Source of the DNA: Hahella sp050299855
GTDB lineage: Bacteria; Pseudomonadota; Gammaproteobacteria; Pseudomonadales; Oleiphilaceae
NCBI GenBank assembly: GCA_050299855.1
Contig: JBNKWQ010000007.1
Span: forward strand, 1 to 64,000
Direction: 5' to 3'
Length of the DNA stretch: 64,000 bases
The translations under genes and the position numbers were made by a program. Shown here in pieces: positions 63,423 through 64,000 of this stretch. How positions within the stretch are numbered: position 1 is the stretch's first letter; each line of letters starts with the position of its first letter. Under the pieces are notes generated by a model. That model saw nothing but the letters and a program-made list of their open reading frames with translations. It did not search any database and was not told the origin of the DNA.

Positions 63423-63929
63423 TCAGGCACGCATTCTATGCTGCTTTTCCAACTTTTTACGGATTCGAGTTCTTTTGATCTGACTGAGGTAATCAACGAA
63501 AAGCTTACCATTGAGATGGTCCAGCTCATGCTGAATACAAACTGCCAGCAAGCCACGGGCTTCCAGCTCAAAGGGGTTGCCTTCTTTGTCGAGCGCTTTG
63601 ATCATGACGTGTTCGATTCGCTCGACCGTTTCATAGAAGCCGGGTACTGATAAACAGCCTTCCTGCATCTCCTCGGGTTCGCCATCAAGCACTGTCACTT
63701 CAGGATTAATAAAAGCCAAAGGTTCCGATTTGTCCTCAGACACATCGATTACGATGACGCGCTTATGCACATTGACCTGAGTTGCTGCCAAGCCAATTCC
63801 GGGAGCGTCGTACATAGTTTCAAACATGTCATCCACTAATTGGCGGATGTCTGCTGTTACTTCGCTCACAGTTTTAGCAATGGTGCGTAACCGAGGGTCA
63901 GGAAATTCAAGAATTTGGAGCTTACTCAT
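63423..63929 (-). CDS. def: Peptide deformylase
   Basis: This is a 168-aa protein (E. coli 169). The three active-site motifs are GIGLAA (44-49), EGCLS (90-94, with the metal ligand C92) and QHELDH (133-138, with ligands H134 and H138). It removes the N-terminal formyl group. It is the upstream partner of fmt in the usual order. Confidence 0.97.
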   Translation of the reverse strand: MSKLQILEFPDPRLRTIAKTVSEVTADIRQLVDDMFETMYDAPGIGLAATQVNVHKRVIVIDVSEDKSEPLAFINPEVTVLDGEPEEMQEGCLSVPGFYETVERIEHVMIKALDKEGNPFELEARGLLAVCIQHELDHLNGKLFVDYLSQIKRTRIRKKLEKQHRMRA

Positions 63930-64000
63930 AATAATTTTGTGAAAAAAATTCCATTACAGATTCGGGATCGCCTGCTACTATTATCTATTAGTGTATTGTT

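Overview
The window is about 64 kb of a gammaproteobacterial chromosome. The order glmS-glmU-atpCDGAHFEBI-parBA-rsmG-mnmG ... mnmE-yidC-yidD-rnpA-rpmH-dnaA-dnaN-recF-gyrB ... gmhB-glyS-glyQ ... trkH-trkA-rsmB-fmt-def is the replication-origin neighbourhood seen in Pseudomonas and related marine Oceanospirillales/Cellvibrionales. GC is moderate and no gene fixes the genus, so I do not name one.

Left part (1-14948): the glmS-proximal portion of a Tn7-like transposon in its standard site. tnsA, tnsB, tnsC, tnsD and tnsE run leftward in that order. Three tandem TnsB-type binding sites end in ACA at 14948, 24 bp past the glmS stop codon, so the Tn7 right end is resolved to the base. The left end lies outside the window. 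Having both TnsD (fixed-site targeting) and TnsE (replicating or mobile DNA targeting) implies two target pathways. The cargo visible at 1-6953 holds an IS5-like transposase tail, then a divergent HTH regulator facing a tightly coupled four-gene operon: an N6-adenine DNA methyltransferase with its own target-recognition domain, a phosphoribosyltransferase-fold protein (PRTase-CE-like), an ORC/Cdc6-like AAA ATPase, and an unrecognised 312-aa protein. This is the best candidate for an undescribed, probably anti-phage or conflict, system. Between it and tnsE lie a broken TniQ-like zinc-ribbon fragment and a small membrane protein.

Middle part (14949-45254): core genes. glmS and glmU make UDP-GlcNAc. 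The complete atp operon has a good sigma-70 promoter, intercistronic hairpins around atpD, and a terminator before glmU. parAB, rsmG and mnmG follow. Two clusters of DnaA-box-like sequences are present. One lies between mnmG and fetAB and has two perfect boxes plus a very AT-rich tract; the other lies between rpmH and dnaA. Either or both may be the origin. Two parS palindromes sit inside recF and fit the ParAB proteins encoded nearby. The dnaN-recF interval carries an ABC1/UbiB-type kinase gene and a decayed marC-family gene, which interrupt the usual dnaA-dnaN-recF-gyrB run.

Right part (45255-64000): a DJ-1/PfpI protein, a ribbon-helix-helix regulator, a very large MscK-type mechanosensitive channel, tRNA-Pro(CGG) with a partial 3'-end duplication beside it (a likely integration scar), gmhB-glyS-glyQ, a lipid A-type acyltransferase, an unrecognised lipoprotein, an alpha/beta hydrolase that overlaps trkH tail to tail, the Trk potassium uptake genes, and rsmB-fmt-def.
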